From an uncultured Acetatifactor sp. (GTDB taxonomy: Bacteria > Bacillota > Clostridia > Lachnospirales > Lachnospiraceae): 64,000 nt of DNA. Position numbers and translations under genes: made by a program. Below are positions 51,513 through 60,890 of this stretch, piece by piece. The notes under the pieces were generated by a model. That model did not search any database. It saw nothing but the letters and a program-made list of their open reading frames with translations, and was not told the DNA's origin. The stretch lies in NCBI GenBank assembly GCA_910584375.1, contig CAJUAH010000009.1:62001-126000 (forward strand). Reading direction: 5' to 3'. Numbering within the stretch: the first letter of the stretch is position 1; every line of letters begins with the position of its first letter.

Positions 51513-53381
51513 TCATTTGACAGCCTTTTCAAACTGAGAATAATATATCTCCTGGTAGACCTCGCAGTTCTCCAGCAACTGCTCATGAGTGCCCATACCG
51601 GCGATCATGCCGTCGTCCAGCACGATGATCTGATCCGCGTGGCGGATCGTGGAGGCCCGCTGGGACACGATAAAGGTGGTGGTGCCCTTCTCCACTTCCT
51701 TCAGCGCCAGTCTCAGTTTCGCGTCCGTGGCATAGTCCAGCGCGGAGGCGCTGTCGTCCAGTATCAGGATCTCCGGTTTCCGAACCAGCGCCCGGGCAAT
51801 GGTCAGACGCTGCCGCTGGCCGCCGGAGAGGTTCTTGCCGTTCTGGGCGATCTTCGCGTCCAGCTTTCCCTCCTTGCCCTCCACTACCTCTCTGGCCTGG
51901 GCCGTGTCGATGGCCCGCCACATCTCCTCCTCCGTGGCGTCAGGATTTCCCCACTGCAAGTTGCTGCGGATAGTTCCCTTGAACAGCACGGCCTTCTGCG
52001 GCACCACGCCGATGCGGCGGCGTAGCTGCTCCGGCGGCATGGTTTTGATATCCTGCCCCTCCAGGCGGATCGCCCCCTCCGTCACCGGATAAAAGCCGGG
52101 GATCAGATTGACCAGAGAGGACTTGCCGGAACCTGTACCGCCGATGATGCCGACGGTCTGCCCCTTTTCCACTGTAAAATGCATATCCTGCAAGGTCTTG
52201 TCTCCCGCCCCCTGATAGGTAAGGGATACATGGTCAAACTCCAGATACGGAGCCGACTGCGGCGGCGTTTCTCCTCCAAATGTGCCGGATCCAGCCGCAG
52301 AATCTCCGGCAGATCTCCCAGCCACGTCGGTGCTTTCCGCCGCCGTCTCCCCTGTAGGTGTCCCAGACACGTCGGTGCTTTCCGTCGCCGTCTCCCCTGT
52401 AGGTATCCCAGACATGCCGAGTCCTTCCACCGCCTCTCCGGCTGGAATCTCCAGCACGCCCGCCACACGGTCGGCGCAGGCCAGCGCCTTGGTGACCGTG
52501 ACGATCAGGTTGGCCAGTTTCACCAGCTCTACCAATATCTGGGACATATAGTTCAGGATCGCCACCACTTCTCCCTGGGTCAGATTGCCGATATTGACCT
52601 GGATCGCGCCGGTATAAATCAGGGCGATGATCGCGCCGTTGACGATCACATAGGTCACGGGATTCATGACGGCGCTGATCCTTGCCACCGCCGTCTGCAT
52701 ATGGGACAGAGCGCTGTTCTGTTCCCGGAAACGTCTCTCCTCTATCTCCTCCTGGTGGAAAGCACGGATCACGCGCACGCCGGTGAGGTTCTCCCGGGTG
52801 ATGCCCAGCACCCGATCCAGCGCGCTCTGCACCTTTTTGTACATGGGCATCGTGACCGTCATCACGCCAAATACCACCAGCGCCAGCAGAGGGATCGCCA
52901 CCACAAAGATCAGCGCGCACTTCACGTCAATCGTGAAAGCCATGATCATCGCGCCAAACACGATGATCGGCGAGCGCAGGAACAGCCGCAGCACCATATT
53001 CACCCCGGACTGTACCTGATTGATATCGCTGGTCATACGGGTGATCAGCGTGGAAGTCCCCGCCTTGTCTATATTGGTAAAGTTCAATCCCTGAATATGC
53101 TCAAACACCGCCTGGCGCAGCTTGGTGGAAAATCCCACCGCCGCCTTGGCCGCGAAGAACTGGGCAGTCACCGAGCTGGCCAGACCCACCGCCGCCAGCG
53201 TCAGCAGACACAGCCCCATTTTCGCAATATAGCCCATGTCCGAATTGCTGATCCCCTGGTCGATGATGCTGGCCATGACCAGCGGCACAAACAGTTCAAA
53301 AAAAGCCTCCAGCAGCTTAAAGAGCGGAGCCAGAACGGATTCTTTCTTATAATCTTTTAGAAACACAAACAGCTTTTTCAT
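51513..53381 (-). CDS. ABC exporter (half transporter) with repeat-expanded linker
   Basis: 622 residues: six membrane helices (20-310), then a low-complexity linker of about 65 residues (G-I-P-T-G-E-T-A-T-E-S-T-D-V repeated), then an ATPase with Walker A G-G-T-G-S-G-K-S-S, signature L-S-G-G-Q-R-Q-R and Walker B I-L-I-L-D-D-S-A-S-A-L-D. Half transporters of this type (YheI-like) pair with a second subunit that usually carries a longer linker; none is adjacent. The gene starts 7 bases after the PPTase gene. Confidence 0.87.
   Translation of the reverse strand: MKKLFVFLKDYKKESVLAPLFKLLEAFFELFVPLVMASIIDQGISNSDMGYIAKMGLCLLTLAAVGLASSVTAQFFAAKAAVGFSTKLRQAVFEHIQGLNFTNIDKAGTSTLITRMTSDINQVQSGVNMVLRLFLRSPIIVFGAMIMAFTIDVKCALIFVVAIPLLALVVFGVMTVTMPMYKKVQSALDRVLGITRENLTGVRVIRAFHQEEIEERRFREQNSALSHMQTAVARISAVMNPVTYVIVNGAIIALIYTGAIQVNIGNLTQGEVVAILNYMSQILVELVKLANLIVTVTKALACADRVAGVLEIPAGEAVEGLGMSGIPTGETATESTDVSGTPTGETAAESTDVAGRSAGDSAAGSGTFGGETPPQSAPYLEFDHVSLTYQGAGDKTLQDMHFTVEKGQTVGIIGGTGSGKSSLVNLIPGFYPVTEGAIRLEGQDIKTMPPEQLRRRIGVVPQKAVLFKGTIRSNLQWGNPDATEEEMWRAIDTAQAREVVEGKEGKLDAKIAQNGKNLSGGQRQRLTIARALVRKPEILILDDSASALDYATDAKLRLALKEVEKGTTTFIVSQRASTIRHADQIIVLDDGMIAGMGTHEQLLENCEVYQEIYYSQFEKAVK
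52323..52440. repeat. 45-bp in-frame tandem repeat in exporter linker
   Basis: Units begin at 52323, 52368 and 52413 (last partial and diverged). Each encodes 15 residues of the form T-P-T-G-E-T-A-A-E-S-T-D-V-S-G. It lies exactly between the membrane and ATPase domains. Confidence 0.9.
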
Positions 53382-53388
53382 TCTTACC

Positions 53389-54273
53389 TCATCCTATTTC
53401 CCCTGCGCCGCATCCCGCCTCACTGCACACGCAGACGCGGTAGCCGGGTATTTCACTGTATTCATACAGACGCGCGTCCACATCCTCTAACATATTACGC
53501 TTTAACACATCCTCTGTCAAGCCTGTTCCCCTGAGCTTTCCGTATGCCTCCTTGCGGCACCAGAGCATATAAAAAAAAGCCGTTCTGTCACCGTATGCCG
53601 ACTCCCGATCCGCATATAAACGCTCCCCCGGCCCCGCCGCTGCCCCTGTACGCTCATAGGCAGCCGTTTCCCCTGTTCGCTCATAGGCAGCCGCCTCCCT
53701 CTCCGCAAAAAAACGCCTCACCAGCGTATCGCGATAAGGACGCATCTGCTGGATATCGATCCCCACCGGTGCGTCCCCCATCGCCAACGCCACATAATCC
53801 CCGGAGTGAGACAGGTTATAATGCCAGGGCACATCCGCAATATAGGGTTTCCCATGGGGCCCATAGGCCGCCTGCAGCGGCAGCGGAGCCCATATATTCT
53901 CCAGCAGCCGGGGGTAGGACAAGCGTTCCCAGGTGATGGCCCCGTTCGTCTGCCGCTCCCCGTCTTCCCCGCCCTGCCGCTCCCGCAATAGGGTTCTCCT
54001 CCTGTGCGCCCCGTACTGCAGGAGCAGTTGGCCGCCCATGGACAGCGCTCTCGCGCCGGTCTGGGCGCGGCGGCATATCTTCTCCTGTTGCCAGGGAGCC
54101 AGTACCTCCCACCCCGGCAAAGTCTCCATATTGAACCTTCCTCCGTCCAATACGGTCTGCCGGACTCTGTCGCCGCCAGCTCCCTCCGGCGTTTTGGGAG
54201 CCTTCCCTGCCGACATGATTTCCTCCATCCGGCGGCGCAGTTCGCTTACCGCCAGCAAATATACCTGAATCAT
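53389..54273 (-). CDS. Sfp-type 4'-phosphopantetheinyl transferase
   Basis: 294 residues. N-L-S-H-S-G-D-Y-V-A-L-A near 150, V-G-I-D-I-Q near 168 (metal-binding Asp), F-F-A-E-R-E, and W-C-R-K-E-A-Y-G-K near 245 (Glu and Lys of the active site) define the family. It transfers phosphopantetheine from CoA to carrier domains. No NRPS, PKS or carrier protein is in the window. A 27-bp repeat (A-A-Y-E-R-T-G-E-T) lengthens the loop after F-F-A-E-R-E. The gene immediately precedes the ABC exporter. Confidence 0.88.
   Translation of the reverse strand: MIQVYLLAVSELRRRMEEIMSAGKAPKTPEGAGGDRVRQTVLDGGRFNMETLPGWEVLAPWQQEKICRRAQTGARALSMGGQLLLQYGAHRRRTLLRERQGGEDGERQTNGAITWERLSYPRLLENIWAPLPLQAAYGPHGKPYIADVPWHYNLSHSGDYVALAMGDAPVGIDIQQMRPYRDTLVRRFFAEREAAAYERTGETAAYERTGAAAGPGERLYADRESAYGDRTAFFYMLWCRKEAYGKLRGTGLTEDVLKRNMLEDVDARLYEYSEIPGYRVCVCSEAGCGAGEIG
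53652..53705. repeat. 27-bp in-frame duplication in the PPTase gene
   Basis: Copies of GCTCATAGGCAGCC begin at 53652 and 53679. They encode A-A-Y-E-R-T-G-x-x twice in a surface loop. Confidence 0.8.
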
Positions 54274-54333
54274 ACCTTCCTCTTATTTCCGCTGCGCTTT
54301 CGCCTGGTCTCTCTGTTCACGCCCCGCAAAGCC

Positions 54334-55260
54334 CTACTGACGATTTCCCGCCGCGTACTCGCCCATGCAGACGTCCAGCACCGTCCGCGCGGGGCCCACC
54401 AGGGCGTCCTCAAAGTGACACTTCCACTGGATATCCTGGGCCAGATTTCCCTCGGCGATCCCATCGATGGTATCGCCGTCTTTGATGGGACAGTTGTTGT
54501 TCAGAATATAGGAGGCCATATTGTAAGCGTGGTTTACCACCCAGTTGGGATCCATACCGTGAAAATGATACTGTAAGTCCTCCACATAGAGCAGGCTCAG
54601 CCCCAGCGTGTCGATCACATGGTCGCTGGTGCCGTTGATATTGAAAAGCCGCACATTGACGCAGAATCTTATGTACCGGTTCAGCCCCTCTCCTGCGCTG
54701 CTGCGGATCTCGTCGGCCATGATCATTTTTCCGGAATTGTGGCACAGCACCGCCTCACAGGAAGGAAACAATTCCAGCAGCGCCTCCACATAGTCCATAA
54801 GCATATTGGCGCGCACCTGGGTCTGCAGGCCGCCCCCCAGCATGTCATTTGCCAGAACGGCGTATTTGCACTCCGACAGGATACGGTCGCGCTCCCCCTG
54901 GCAGTCCCACATCTGGCTGCGCTGCATCTCGTCTATCTGCCCCCCGTCAAAGGGCTGGCAGTCCAGAACACAGAGCTGCACCGGCACTTCCCGGTCGCTG
55001 AACCCGGCCATATAATCCAGCGCCGCATAGCCCCGAAAACCCTTCTCATCCTGGTCGCCAATACTCTCGATCCTGCCCAGATGCCGGGACAGCACATCCT
55101 GCATCCGCTGGGGACAGGGCATATCGCACTTCTCCCTCATCAGCAGTTTCACCACAAAGACGCCTCCCGGACGGATGGCAGGGTCAAAGTCCCTGAGCCG
55201 ATCCACCGCCTCCTGCCGCTTGTCCTCCGCTTTTTTTTCTCTGGATTTAAAAAGTCCCAT
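54334..55260 (-). CDS. DUF4261-like conserved protein
   Basis: 308 residues from the ATG at 55260 (AAGGAGGCGGAG upstream). Starts with a basic helix (G-L-F-K-S-R-E-K-K). L-C-H-N-S-G-K-M-I near 200 and I-D-T-L-G-L-S-L-L-Y-V-E-D-L near 235, followed by D-G-D-T-I-D-G near 280, resemble DUF4261 proteins, a family of unknown function found in many bacteria. Cytoplasmic, no membrane segments. Family call tentative. Confidence 0.65.
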   Translation of the reverse strand: MGLFKSREKKAEDKRQEAVDRLRDFDPAIRPGGVFVVKLLMREKCDMPCPQRMQDVLSRHLGRIESIGDQDEKGFRGYAALDYMAGFSDREVPVQLCVLDCQPFDGGQIDEMQRSQMWDCQGERDRILSECKYAVLANDMLGGGLQTQVRANMLMDYVEALLELFPSCEAVLCHNSGKMIMADEIRSSAGEGLNRYIRFCVNVRLFNINGTSDHVIDTLGLSLLYVEDLQYHFHGMDPNWVVNHAYNMASYILNNNCPIKDGDTIDGIAEGNLAQDIQWKCHFEDALVGPARTVLDVCMGEYAAGNRQ

Positions 55261-55323
55261 CTCCGCCTCCTTTTTCTCATATCGCATATCTCATCCGCGA
55301 TACGGCCACGCGATATAAATCTC

Positions 55324-56883
55324 TCAACCGCCTGTCTTTTCATATGTCCTGTGAAAAATATTCCCCTCGATGACATAGATATCATGCAGATCGTCCGTGC
55401 GAGCCGCCAGATAGTCTCCCGCTTTTCCCAGCATATACTTTTCTTCGTCCCAGGCGGTAAACACCTTCACGCGGCGCTCCAGCTCCCTGGCGTAGATATG
55501 CACCTCGCCGCTGGAGATACATCTCTTCGCGTAGGGGATCAGAGATACGTTCCTGCCCTCCATCACGTCCTTTACCACAGGCGGGTACTCCCCCGAAAAA
55601 ACATAGGGAACGTCCAGCCTGTCATAGCTGCGCTCAAATTTAGCCCTGTCGTTGGGGTATACTTCCCCTCGGATCCCGATCATTATATACAGATCCTCGC
55701 TGATACGCACGTCCAGATCCCCCTCCAATGTACGGATACAGACCCGGGTCCCCACGGGAAAGACCCTGGCGGCCTCCACATATCCCAGGGGGATCTTTTT
55801 CTTTGCGTACTCTGCCATCCCGTCCATATCTATGGCATAGTCCTTTGCGTACAGGATCTGTACCCCGTCAAAATACTCTTCCATCCGGTCGAGCAGATAC
55901 TTTCGGATCCGCCCGCTGACGCCGTTTTGCATGTCCCCGTCACCGTTGCCTGCGTCCCCGCCCTGGGAGCCGTCCAGACGCGACATCGCCTTTTCCAGCA
56001 GCTCCATCTGGATAAAACCGCCCGCTTTCTCCAGATGACCGCCCCCCGAGCCTATGCCCTCCGTGATAAATTCCGCCAGTTCGCTGGCCTTGACCTCTTT
56101 TACACAGCTCCTGACCGAGATCTTGACGCCAAAAGGCAGCACGCTGTACACCAGGCAGGTATCCACCGTATCCACCTCCAGCATCAGATCGCTGATCATG
56201 CCGAGAATATTGGGGTCGCAGGGCTCCGCCATAGCCACCGCGAAACGGTGTTCCTCGTGATAGTGGTAATTCATCAGCGCCGCCCCGGCGATCTCCAGTT
56301 CACGCAGGGAGAGATTGGCATTGCGGAAACGGACCAGCAAACTCCTGTCAAATGCCGCGTCGTCCCGCAGATCCTTATCCAGTGGATGGGAGATCTCCGT
56401 GAAATTATTGGTATCCGTCAAAAGCCCGTAATAGAGGGCTGTGGCCAGTGTCTTATCGTCATTGATATCTATTTCTTCCAGCTGCAGGAGTTCCCTCACC
56501 ACAGTGGAACATGCCCCCAGGTTGCTGCGGACTTCATTGAGGGCGGGCAAATCTCTGCTGACCTGGTGATGGTCGATCACGGCCACTGTACCCGCGTCAA
56601 ACTTCGTCACATTCCCCTCCCCGTACTGGCAATCCACCGTGACTAACAGCTCCGGGGCCTCCAAAGCGTCCACATGTTCAATGGGGATCTCCAGCTCCGT
56701 TACCATCAGGACCAGATTGCTTTTCTGAATCAGAAAGCGGCCTCCGTAAACAAAGCGCACATCCTTTCCCCTATCTTTCAGATAGGTATACACTCCATAG
56801 CCGCTGGCAAGGGCATCCGCATCCGGGTTATCATGGCACTGCACTACGATCGAATCATACTCCAAAAGTTCGCTTAATCTCAT
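55324..56883 (-). CDS. DHH-family phosphoesterase
   Basis: 519 residues. The DHH metal site: D-N-P-D-A-D-A near 18, V-D-C-Q near 83, I-D-H-H-Q near 103 and L-L-T-D-T-N-N near 155. G-S-G-G-G-H-L-E-K-A-G-G near 275 is the DHHA1 substrate loop. This part resembles NrnA-type nanoRNases/pAp phosphatases. The remaining 200 residues (from about 330) are an uncommon extension with a beta-rich domain. GGAGGGGGAAC precedes the ATG. Confidence 0.82.
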   Translation of the reverse strand: MRLSELLEYDSIVVQCHDNPDADALASGYGVYTYLKDRGKDVRFVYGGRFLIQKSNLVLMVTELEIPIEHVDALEAPELLVTVDCQYGEGNVTKFDAGTVAVIDHHQVSRDLPALNEVRSNLGACSTVVRELLQLEEIDINDDKTLATALYYGLLTDTNNFTEISHPLDKDLRDDAAFDRSLLVRFRNANLSLRELEIAGAALMNYHYHEEHRFAVAMAEPCDPNILGMISDLMLEVDTVDTCLVYSVLPFGVKISVRSCVKEVKASELAEFITEGIGSGGGHLEKAGGFIQMELLEKAMSRLDGSQGGDAGNGDGDMQNGVSGRIRKYLLDRMEEYFDGVQILYAKDYAIDMDGMAEYAKKKIPLGYVEAARVFPVGTRVCIRTLEGDLDVRISEDLYIMIGIRGEVYPNDRAKFERSYDRLDVPYVFSGEYPPVVKDVMEGRNVSLIPYAKRCISSGEVHIYARELERRVKVFTAWDEEKYMLGKAGDYLAARTDDLHDIYVIEGNIFHRTYEKTGG

Positions 56884-56923
56884 TCCGTTCCCCCTCCGGT
56901 ACGCCGGTTTGCTCTCCGGCCCG

Positions 56924-59404
56924 TTAGTCTACATTGTACTGTGTGCGCTCCAGCTCCGTGAGCTGTGCGTCGCCAAACTGCGCCCGCTCTTCCGCCAGCA
57001 GCATATCCAGCGTCATATACGGAAAGCGGTACAGCGAACCATATTTTCTGCAAAATACCGCTCCCCGCCCCTGCAGATAGGCGAGTCCCCCGTCCATCTG
57101 GGCCATCCTCTCATAGCTCTCCCCCTCTAAAATGATCATATCCGATGTTGTAGCCAGACTTATGGCTCCGGATTCCTGATGGATATCCGCCTGCTGGATC
57201 GCGTTGTACTGTACTGCCGCAATATGAGAAAAGCTCTGCCGCTGCAGATCAAATACCCGGAAATAGTAATCGTCCCCCTGGAGCATCACACTGCCCGCGT
57301 CCGCCGTAAACCGGATAAATCGGTGATACGCGCTGGCAAAGGGAACCGTCGCCACCGTCTCGCCCTTTTCCACGTCGAGGACACGCAGATTGCCGTCCAC
57401 GCAGGCGGCCGCCAGCAGTCTGCCGTCCGGGCTTAAAACCAGCGTACCATGGTCTTCCCCTCCCTGGATCAGCCGATAATCATCTGTCCCGAGTGGCTCC
57501 ACACTGCCGGAAGACGTATCCACAACACTGAACCCGGCATCGCCCAGATTGCAGTACAGTCTGCGGCCGTCTTCAGAGATGACTCCGCTATGGATATGCG
57601 CGCTCAGTTCGCCATTATACAACAGTTTCCTTTGTCTCAGATCCACCACATAATATTCTCTCGAACCATACAGTAACGCCATCGACCCATTCCAGTCGAA
57701 GTCCGGAGATATTATATCCGTACCTATATCCAGCCGCTCCGTCTCCGCCGTTTCCACATTATAAAAGGCGATCCCGCCCCGGGTATGTACGAGGACGAAC
57801 TGTGTATCATCCAGAAATCCATAAGCTCCCAGATATCCTCTTTCTTCCTCGCTGGCCCACTCCCCCACAAAGGAATCATCTTCTGTCCGGTAAAAATATA
57901 CCTTTTCCGGCTGGGATACCCCGTGGACTTTCACCGCATAATAGCTTTCCCCGACGGAGTATACCAATTCCTCCACTGTGTTGTCGTAGGTTGCGATCTC
58001 CTGTTTCCCATACCCATCGTGATATTTCATCACAGTGAGTTCGGGCGACGCATAAGCCCTGACCACCAGCGCTCCGTTCTTAATACTCATATCCGCTATA
58101 TACTTGCCGGTCTCTATGGCGTGGGAGGTGTAATTGACGCCACTGTTCATATCTACAACGTTCACCGTTCCGTTGCTCTCGGCCAGATAGCCGAAACATC
58201 CGTTCCTGGAGGCCAGAAAAGCCCTGATGCCCCCCGTGACCTTTATCTGAGCCTGCGTCTCTCCCGTGGCGGCGTCCCATGTATACGCGCTCTGATCTAC
58301 GGACAGAAGTACCTGGTCAAAACAGTCTCCCGTCGTCTCGTCCTGATACGCCCTGCACTGCAGTACCACTCCGGCAGAGTCCATCCCCATGACCTGATAT
58401 GCAAATTCCTGGATCCATAGCCGTTCTCCGCTCCCACAGTCGATTTTTTCCACAAAGCCCGTCTCCACATCTCCTATGGAAATCGTTTGAAAATCATACA
58501 TTTTGCCGCTGACCGCGATCAATCCGCCATCCGCGTTGAAGTCCACCGCGGACACATAAGATGCCTCTACCGCATAGTCCTGCAGGGTTCCCCCGTTAAA
58601 ACTATACACGGTGACACAGCCTTTCTCGGCGTCGCGGTCAATATGGGATACGGCAAATTTTGATCCGTCGCCGCTAAACGCATAGGCGCTGCTGTAAGAA
58701 CTCTCCTGCCCATTGTCCATACTCGCCAGCATTTTACCCGTGTCGATATCATAAAAGAAGACTTTCTCATTGGCGATGCAGGCGATCATGCCAGCCTCCG
58801 CATCCATCTCGCAATACGAGCATCTCTCCTCCGTATCCGCCCGCCACTCCACGTCGCCGGCAAAGGTCAGGCTGCGTATTCCGTACGTATCGGCAATCAG
58901 GATATGATCTCCATGCACCGTACCGCCAAGCGGCTTGATAACATATCCGCTGTCGTCAAGCTCCGGCCGGATCCTGGCCAAGAGCGTGCCGTCCGCCACC
59001 TCCCATACATAGACCGTCCCTCCCTGATCGACAGACAGTATCCTGTCCCCCGTTTCGTCAAAGGAAAAAATCTGCACCGGCAGATCGTGCTTCAGACTTC
59101 TGTCCATGCCGATGGTTCTGCCCACGTCATAGCAGTTTAATGCCGCGCTCAGGGCATATTGCGCACTGGCCACGTAGGGTCTGTCCTCCCCCGGAACAGG
59201 CAGCGCCTCCAGCGCCACCAACGCGGCCGTCTGTCTGTCTCCCTCCTCCAGAAGACTTAAGGCGGTGGACGCCAGATATTTTGATTGATTGATCTGTTTT
59301 TGTCTGTAATTTTCACGGATCATCGCCGCGTTGTAGGCGCTGTATGCTCCGAACAGAACTCCGGCCGCCGCCGTCAGGGACGCGGCAAGAATCGCCTTTC
59401 TCAT
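56924..59404 (-). CDS. Membrane-anchored WD40-like repeat protein, C-terminal part of a broken TIR-WD40 gene
   Basis: 826 residues from the ATG at 59404, which has GGAGGGAG seven bases upstream and could start translation by itself. One membrane segment (residues about 3-22) is followed by Y-L-A-S-T-A-L-S-L-L-E-E-G-D-R-Q-T-A-A-L-V-A-L-E-A-L-P, a helical stretch typical of WD40-type receptors in Firmicutes. About ten propeller blades follow (F-S-F-D-E-T-G-D-R-I-L-S-V-D and similar). The TIR domain normally fused in front lies upstream in another frame. The propeller itself looks intact. Confidence 0.75.
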   Translation of the reverse strand: MRKAILAASLTAAAGVLFGAYSAYNAAMIRENYRQKQINQSKYLASTALSLLEEGDRQTAALVALEALPVPGEDRPYVASAQYALSAALNCYDVGRTIGMDRSLKHDLPVQIFSFDETGDRILSVDQGGTVYVWEVADGTLLARIRPELDDSGYVIKPLGGTVHGDHILIADTYGIRSLTFAGDVEWRADTEERCSYCEMDAEAGMIACIANEKVFFYDIDTGKMLASMDNGQESSYSSAYAFSGDGSKFAVSHIDRDAEKGCVTVYSFNGGTLQDYAVEASYVSAVDFNADGGLIAVSGKMYDFQTISIGDVETGFVEKIDCGSGERLWIQEFAYQVMGMDSAGVVLQCRAYQDETTGDCFDQVLLSVDQSAYTWDAATGETQAQIKVTGGIRAFLASRNGCFGYLAESNGTVNVVDMNSGVNYTSHAIETGKYIADMSIKNGALVVRAYASPELTVMKYHDGYGKQEIATYDNTVEELVYSVGESYYAVKVHGVSQPEKVYFYRTEDDSFVGEWASEEERGYLGAYGFLDDTQFVLVHTRGGIAFYNVETAETERLDIGTDIISPDFDWNGSMALLYGSREYYVVDLRQRKLLYNGELSAHIHSGVISEDGRRLYCNLGDAGFSVVDTSSGSVEPLGTDDYRLIQGGEDHGTLVLSPDGRLLAAACVDGNLRVLDVEKGETVATVPFASAYHRFIRFTADAGSVMLQGDDYYFRVFDLQRQSFSHIAAVQYNAIQQADIHQESGAISLATTSDMIILEGESYERMAQMDGGLAYLQGRGAVFCRKYGSLYRFPYMTLDMLLAEERAQFGDAQLTELERTQYNVD

Positions 59405-59744
59405 GCGGCGCTCCCTCCACCAGAATAGCAAGAATATGCTCCCGGCCGTGCAGACTGATAAACGTGTCGATCTCTTTCTGCACCCAGTAAGACTCCGGCG
59501 TTCTGGGCGAACAGACGACAATCAGGTACTCCGACTGCTCCAGCGCTGTCCTGATATTGTCCCCCAGATCGCTCCCTATGGGCAATTCCTCCTGGTCGCG
59601 AAACACGCGCTCTATCCTCTTTTTTCCCGTTTTCTTAGTTATCCCCCGAGGAATCTTCAGGGTTTCCAGACCTTTATGGACTTTTTTCGCTATGTACATA
59701 TCCGGTTCGGTATGACGGTAACTGATAAACGCATTATACTTCAT
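59313..59744 (-). pseudogene. TIR-domain fragment, N-terminal part of a broken TIR-WD40 gene
   Basis: GAGGAGATTAAC precedes the ATG. Residues 1-111 form a TIR domain: A-F-I-S-Y-R-H near 5, F-R-D-Q-E-E-L-P near 48, V-V-C-S-P near 76, and W-V-Q-K-E with probable catalytic Glu91. At residue 111 (V-E-G, about 59412) the reading continues into an out-of-frame tail of about 32 residues. The linker that normally joins TIR to the membrane segment, roughly 70-100 residues in relatives as I recall them, is missing. Interpreted as an internal deletion with loss of frame. Confidence 0.75.
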
Positions 59745-59841
59745 CCTGTTAATCTCCTCACTGGTCGCATATCCCGGGGTTCAATATCACAATTTTACCA
59801 TTATCTCCGATAACCGGCAAGGCATAAAATAAGACGCTCCG

Positions 59842-60255
59842 CTACCGCACCAGCAGCAGCGTGCCCACTCCGATCAGCACACAGCCAAAAAAAGATTTTA
59901 CCGTGAACTGCTCATGCAGAAACACAAAAGCCAGCACCAGCGTGATCACAACGCTCAATTTGTCTATGGGCACGACTTTGGATACTTCCCCGATCTGTAA
60001 CGCGCCGTAATAACACAGCCACGACGCCCCTGTGGCAAGGCCGGACAGGATCAGGAACAGCCAGCTCTTCCTGCTGATGGCAGAGATTCCTCCCTGGACG
60101 CCTGTGAGAAACACCATGCCCCAGGACATGACCAGTACCACCGCCGTGCGGATGGCGGTAGCCAGGTTGGAATTGACGCCCTCTATGCCCACCTTGGCCA
60201 ATATGCTGGTCAGCGCCGCGAACACCGCCGACAGTACCGCAAGTAGCAACCACAT
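59842..60255 (-). CDS. EamA-family (DMT) small membrane transporter
   Basis: 137 residues, five hydrophobic segments, one EamA unit. K-V-G-I-E-G-V-N-S-N-L-A-T near residue 20 and K-V-V-P-I-D-K-L-S-V-V near 98 are typical of the small half-size EamA proteins, which work as dimers. The ribosome-binding site GGGAGG lies within the end of the GNAT gene, so the two are coupled. Confidence 0.85.
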   Translation of the reverse strand: MWLLLAVLSAVFAALTSILAKVGIEGVNSNLATAIRTAVVLVMSWGMVFLTGVQGGISAISRKSWLFLILSGLATGASWLCYYGALQIGEVSKVVPIDKLSVVITLVLAFVFLHEQFTVKSFFGCVLIGVGTLLLVR

Positions 60256-60259
60256 AAGC

Positions 60260-60736
60260 TCACACCTCCCTGATCAGAAAATAGTCGTCCTCGTCCATGG
60301 AATTAGTATTGACAAATCCATGCTTTTGATACATTTCCATGGCCGCCAGATTGTCTTTCTGACAGCCTATCACTATGGGCCTGGGACCAAACTCGCCGTA
60401 AATCCGTCCTATTACCTCTTCCAGCGCTATAGAGCCGATACCCCTGTGGCGGTACTTTCTGTCTATGACAAAACCCAGGATCCGGTAAAAGGGCCGCCCC
60501 GCAATCTGCGGCGGGTCTATCTCCCAGGGGATTCCCTCGCCCATGAGGATGATCCCCACGCAGCTATCGTCCTCCCGGATCAGATAGGTGTGGCCTATGT
60601 AGCCGTGTTCCTCGCCGTACCAGGTCTGCTCCAGAATCTCCTCTGTGGAATCCACCAGATCCAGGCTGATATCGGCCCTGTCGATGCCCAGGGCCTGCGC
60701 CTGATTTTCCCTGTTTAATATCTCCAATGTTATCAT
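60260..60736 (-). CDS. GNAT-family N-acetyltransferase
   Basis: 158 residues. The acetyl-CoA loop is in I-D-R-K-Y-R-H-R-G-I-G-S near residues 90-101; C-Q-K-D-N-L-A-A-M-E-M-Y-Q-K-H-G-F is the C-terminal motif B. Substrate not predictable. AGGGGGTAAAA precedes the ATG. Overlapping control with the EamA gene suggests both handle the same small molecule. Confidence 0.85.
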   Translation of the reverse strand: MITLEILNRENQAQALGIDRADISLDLVDSTEEILEQTWYGEEHGYIGHTYLIREDDSCVGIILMGEGIPWEIDPPQIAGRPFYRILGFVIDRKYRHRGIGSIALEEVIGRIYGEFGPRPIVIGCQKDNLAAMEMYQKHGFVNTNSMDEDDYFLIREV

Positions 60737-60774
60737 TTTTACCCCCTGACTGTCGCTGGCCTTGCCCGGCTGCC

Positions 60775-60890
60775 GCAGCCCCTGTCCGCCTGCTGCATGT
60801 CGCCGCTCCTGCCCGCCTGCCGCACGTTGCCGCTCCTGTCAGCCCATTGCATGTCGCCGCTCCTACCTGCCTACTGCATGTCGGCAGGCT
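60775..60890. repeat. 27-bp tandem repeat at the end of the PNPOx-like gene
   Basis: GCCGCTCCT recurs at 60802, 60829 and 60856, with partial copies on both sides. The array starts in the last codons of the PNPOx-like gene (A-D-M-Q, stop) and fills the 134-base gap before the GNAT gene, bringing copies of GGAGCGGCGACATG that look like ribosome-binding sites with start codons. Confidence 0.88.

Noticed and set aside
59313..59521. Programmed ribosomal frameshift joining TIR and WD40 frames
   Set aside because: No slippery heptamer is visible and the linker expected between the domains is absent, so a deletion explains the arrangement better.
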